Source: UBA4661 sp002405405 (GTDB lineage Bacteria > Bacteroidota > Ignavibacteria > Kapaibacteriales > UBA4661). From it: 6,804 nt of DNA. The position numbers and the translations under genes are program-made. The stretch's first letter is position 1. Each line of letters opens with the position of its first letter. The stretch covers positions 1-6,804 of the forward strand of contig DAIUAL010000190.1 of assembly GCA_036847245.1 (NCBI GenBank), given 5' to 3'. Of this stretch, positions 6,801 to 6,804 are shown one piece after another. The notes below the pieces were generated by a model that had not been told where the DNA came from, searched no databases, and worked only from the letters and a program-made list of their open reading frames with translations.

Positions 6801-6804
6801 CTAT

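Noticed and set aside
3429..6804. Amber codon reassignment (alternative genetic code)
   Set aside because: Both complete neighbouring frames stop at TAG exactly where a domain ends (the T9SS sorting domain at 3429; the last FN3 module at 880). TAG therefore behaves as a normal stop in this genome.
1..6804. CRISPR arrays, tRNA or rRNA genes, transposases, defence or biosynthetic enzymes
   Set aside because: No regularly spaced repeats, cloverleaf-like sequences or catalytic motifs were seen on either strand.

Overview
The window looks like a piece of a draft or metagenomic scaffold from a bacterium of the Bacteroidota/Chlorobiota/Ignavibacteriota side of the FCB group. Three things suggest this. 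The protein encoded at 3429-6083 ends in a recognisable type IX secretion (T9SS, Por) C-terminal sorting domain. The proteins are long, secreted and built from Ig-like or fibronectin-like repeats. The start codons visible here have AT-rich leaders with no Shine-Dalgarno motif, as is usual in that group. I cannot go below phylum level. Both ends cut through genes, and a run of 10 N at 736-745 marks an assembly gap.

All coding sequence is on the minus strand, so transcription runs from high to low coordinates. (1) 6804-3429: a very large surface or secreted protein made of tandem ASH / choice-of-anchor-D-like Ig repeats, with a T9SS sorting domain at its end. Its start lies outside the window. 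The frame is interrupted by an in-frame TAG at 6084-6086, and another TAG sits at the window edge (6801-6803). (2) 3372-880: an 830-residue Sec-exported protein of roughly six fibronectin type III-like modules without a sorting domain. It starts 56 bp after the previous stop and is probably co-transcribed with it. (3) 879-398: a non-coding stretch with dispersed-type palindromic repeats, a strong hairpin, the N gap, and a 41-bp exact duplication of the 3' end of gene 2 that probably reflects a misjoined scaffold. (4) 397-1: the 5' part of another secreted protein, with a signal peptide and an N-terminal beta-sandwich module typical of T9SS-bearing bacteria.

Together the genes suggest a cell-surface or extracellular protein locus: repeat-rich structural or adhesive proteins, at least one delivered by T9SS. 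I see no enzyme, catalytic motif, RNA gene, CRISPR array or transposase. The points most worth following up are the in-frame amber codon(s) in the repeat protein, the duplicated contig end at the gap, and the helical insertion that seems to split the first fibronectin-like module of the 830-residue protein.
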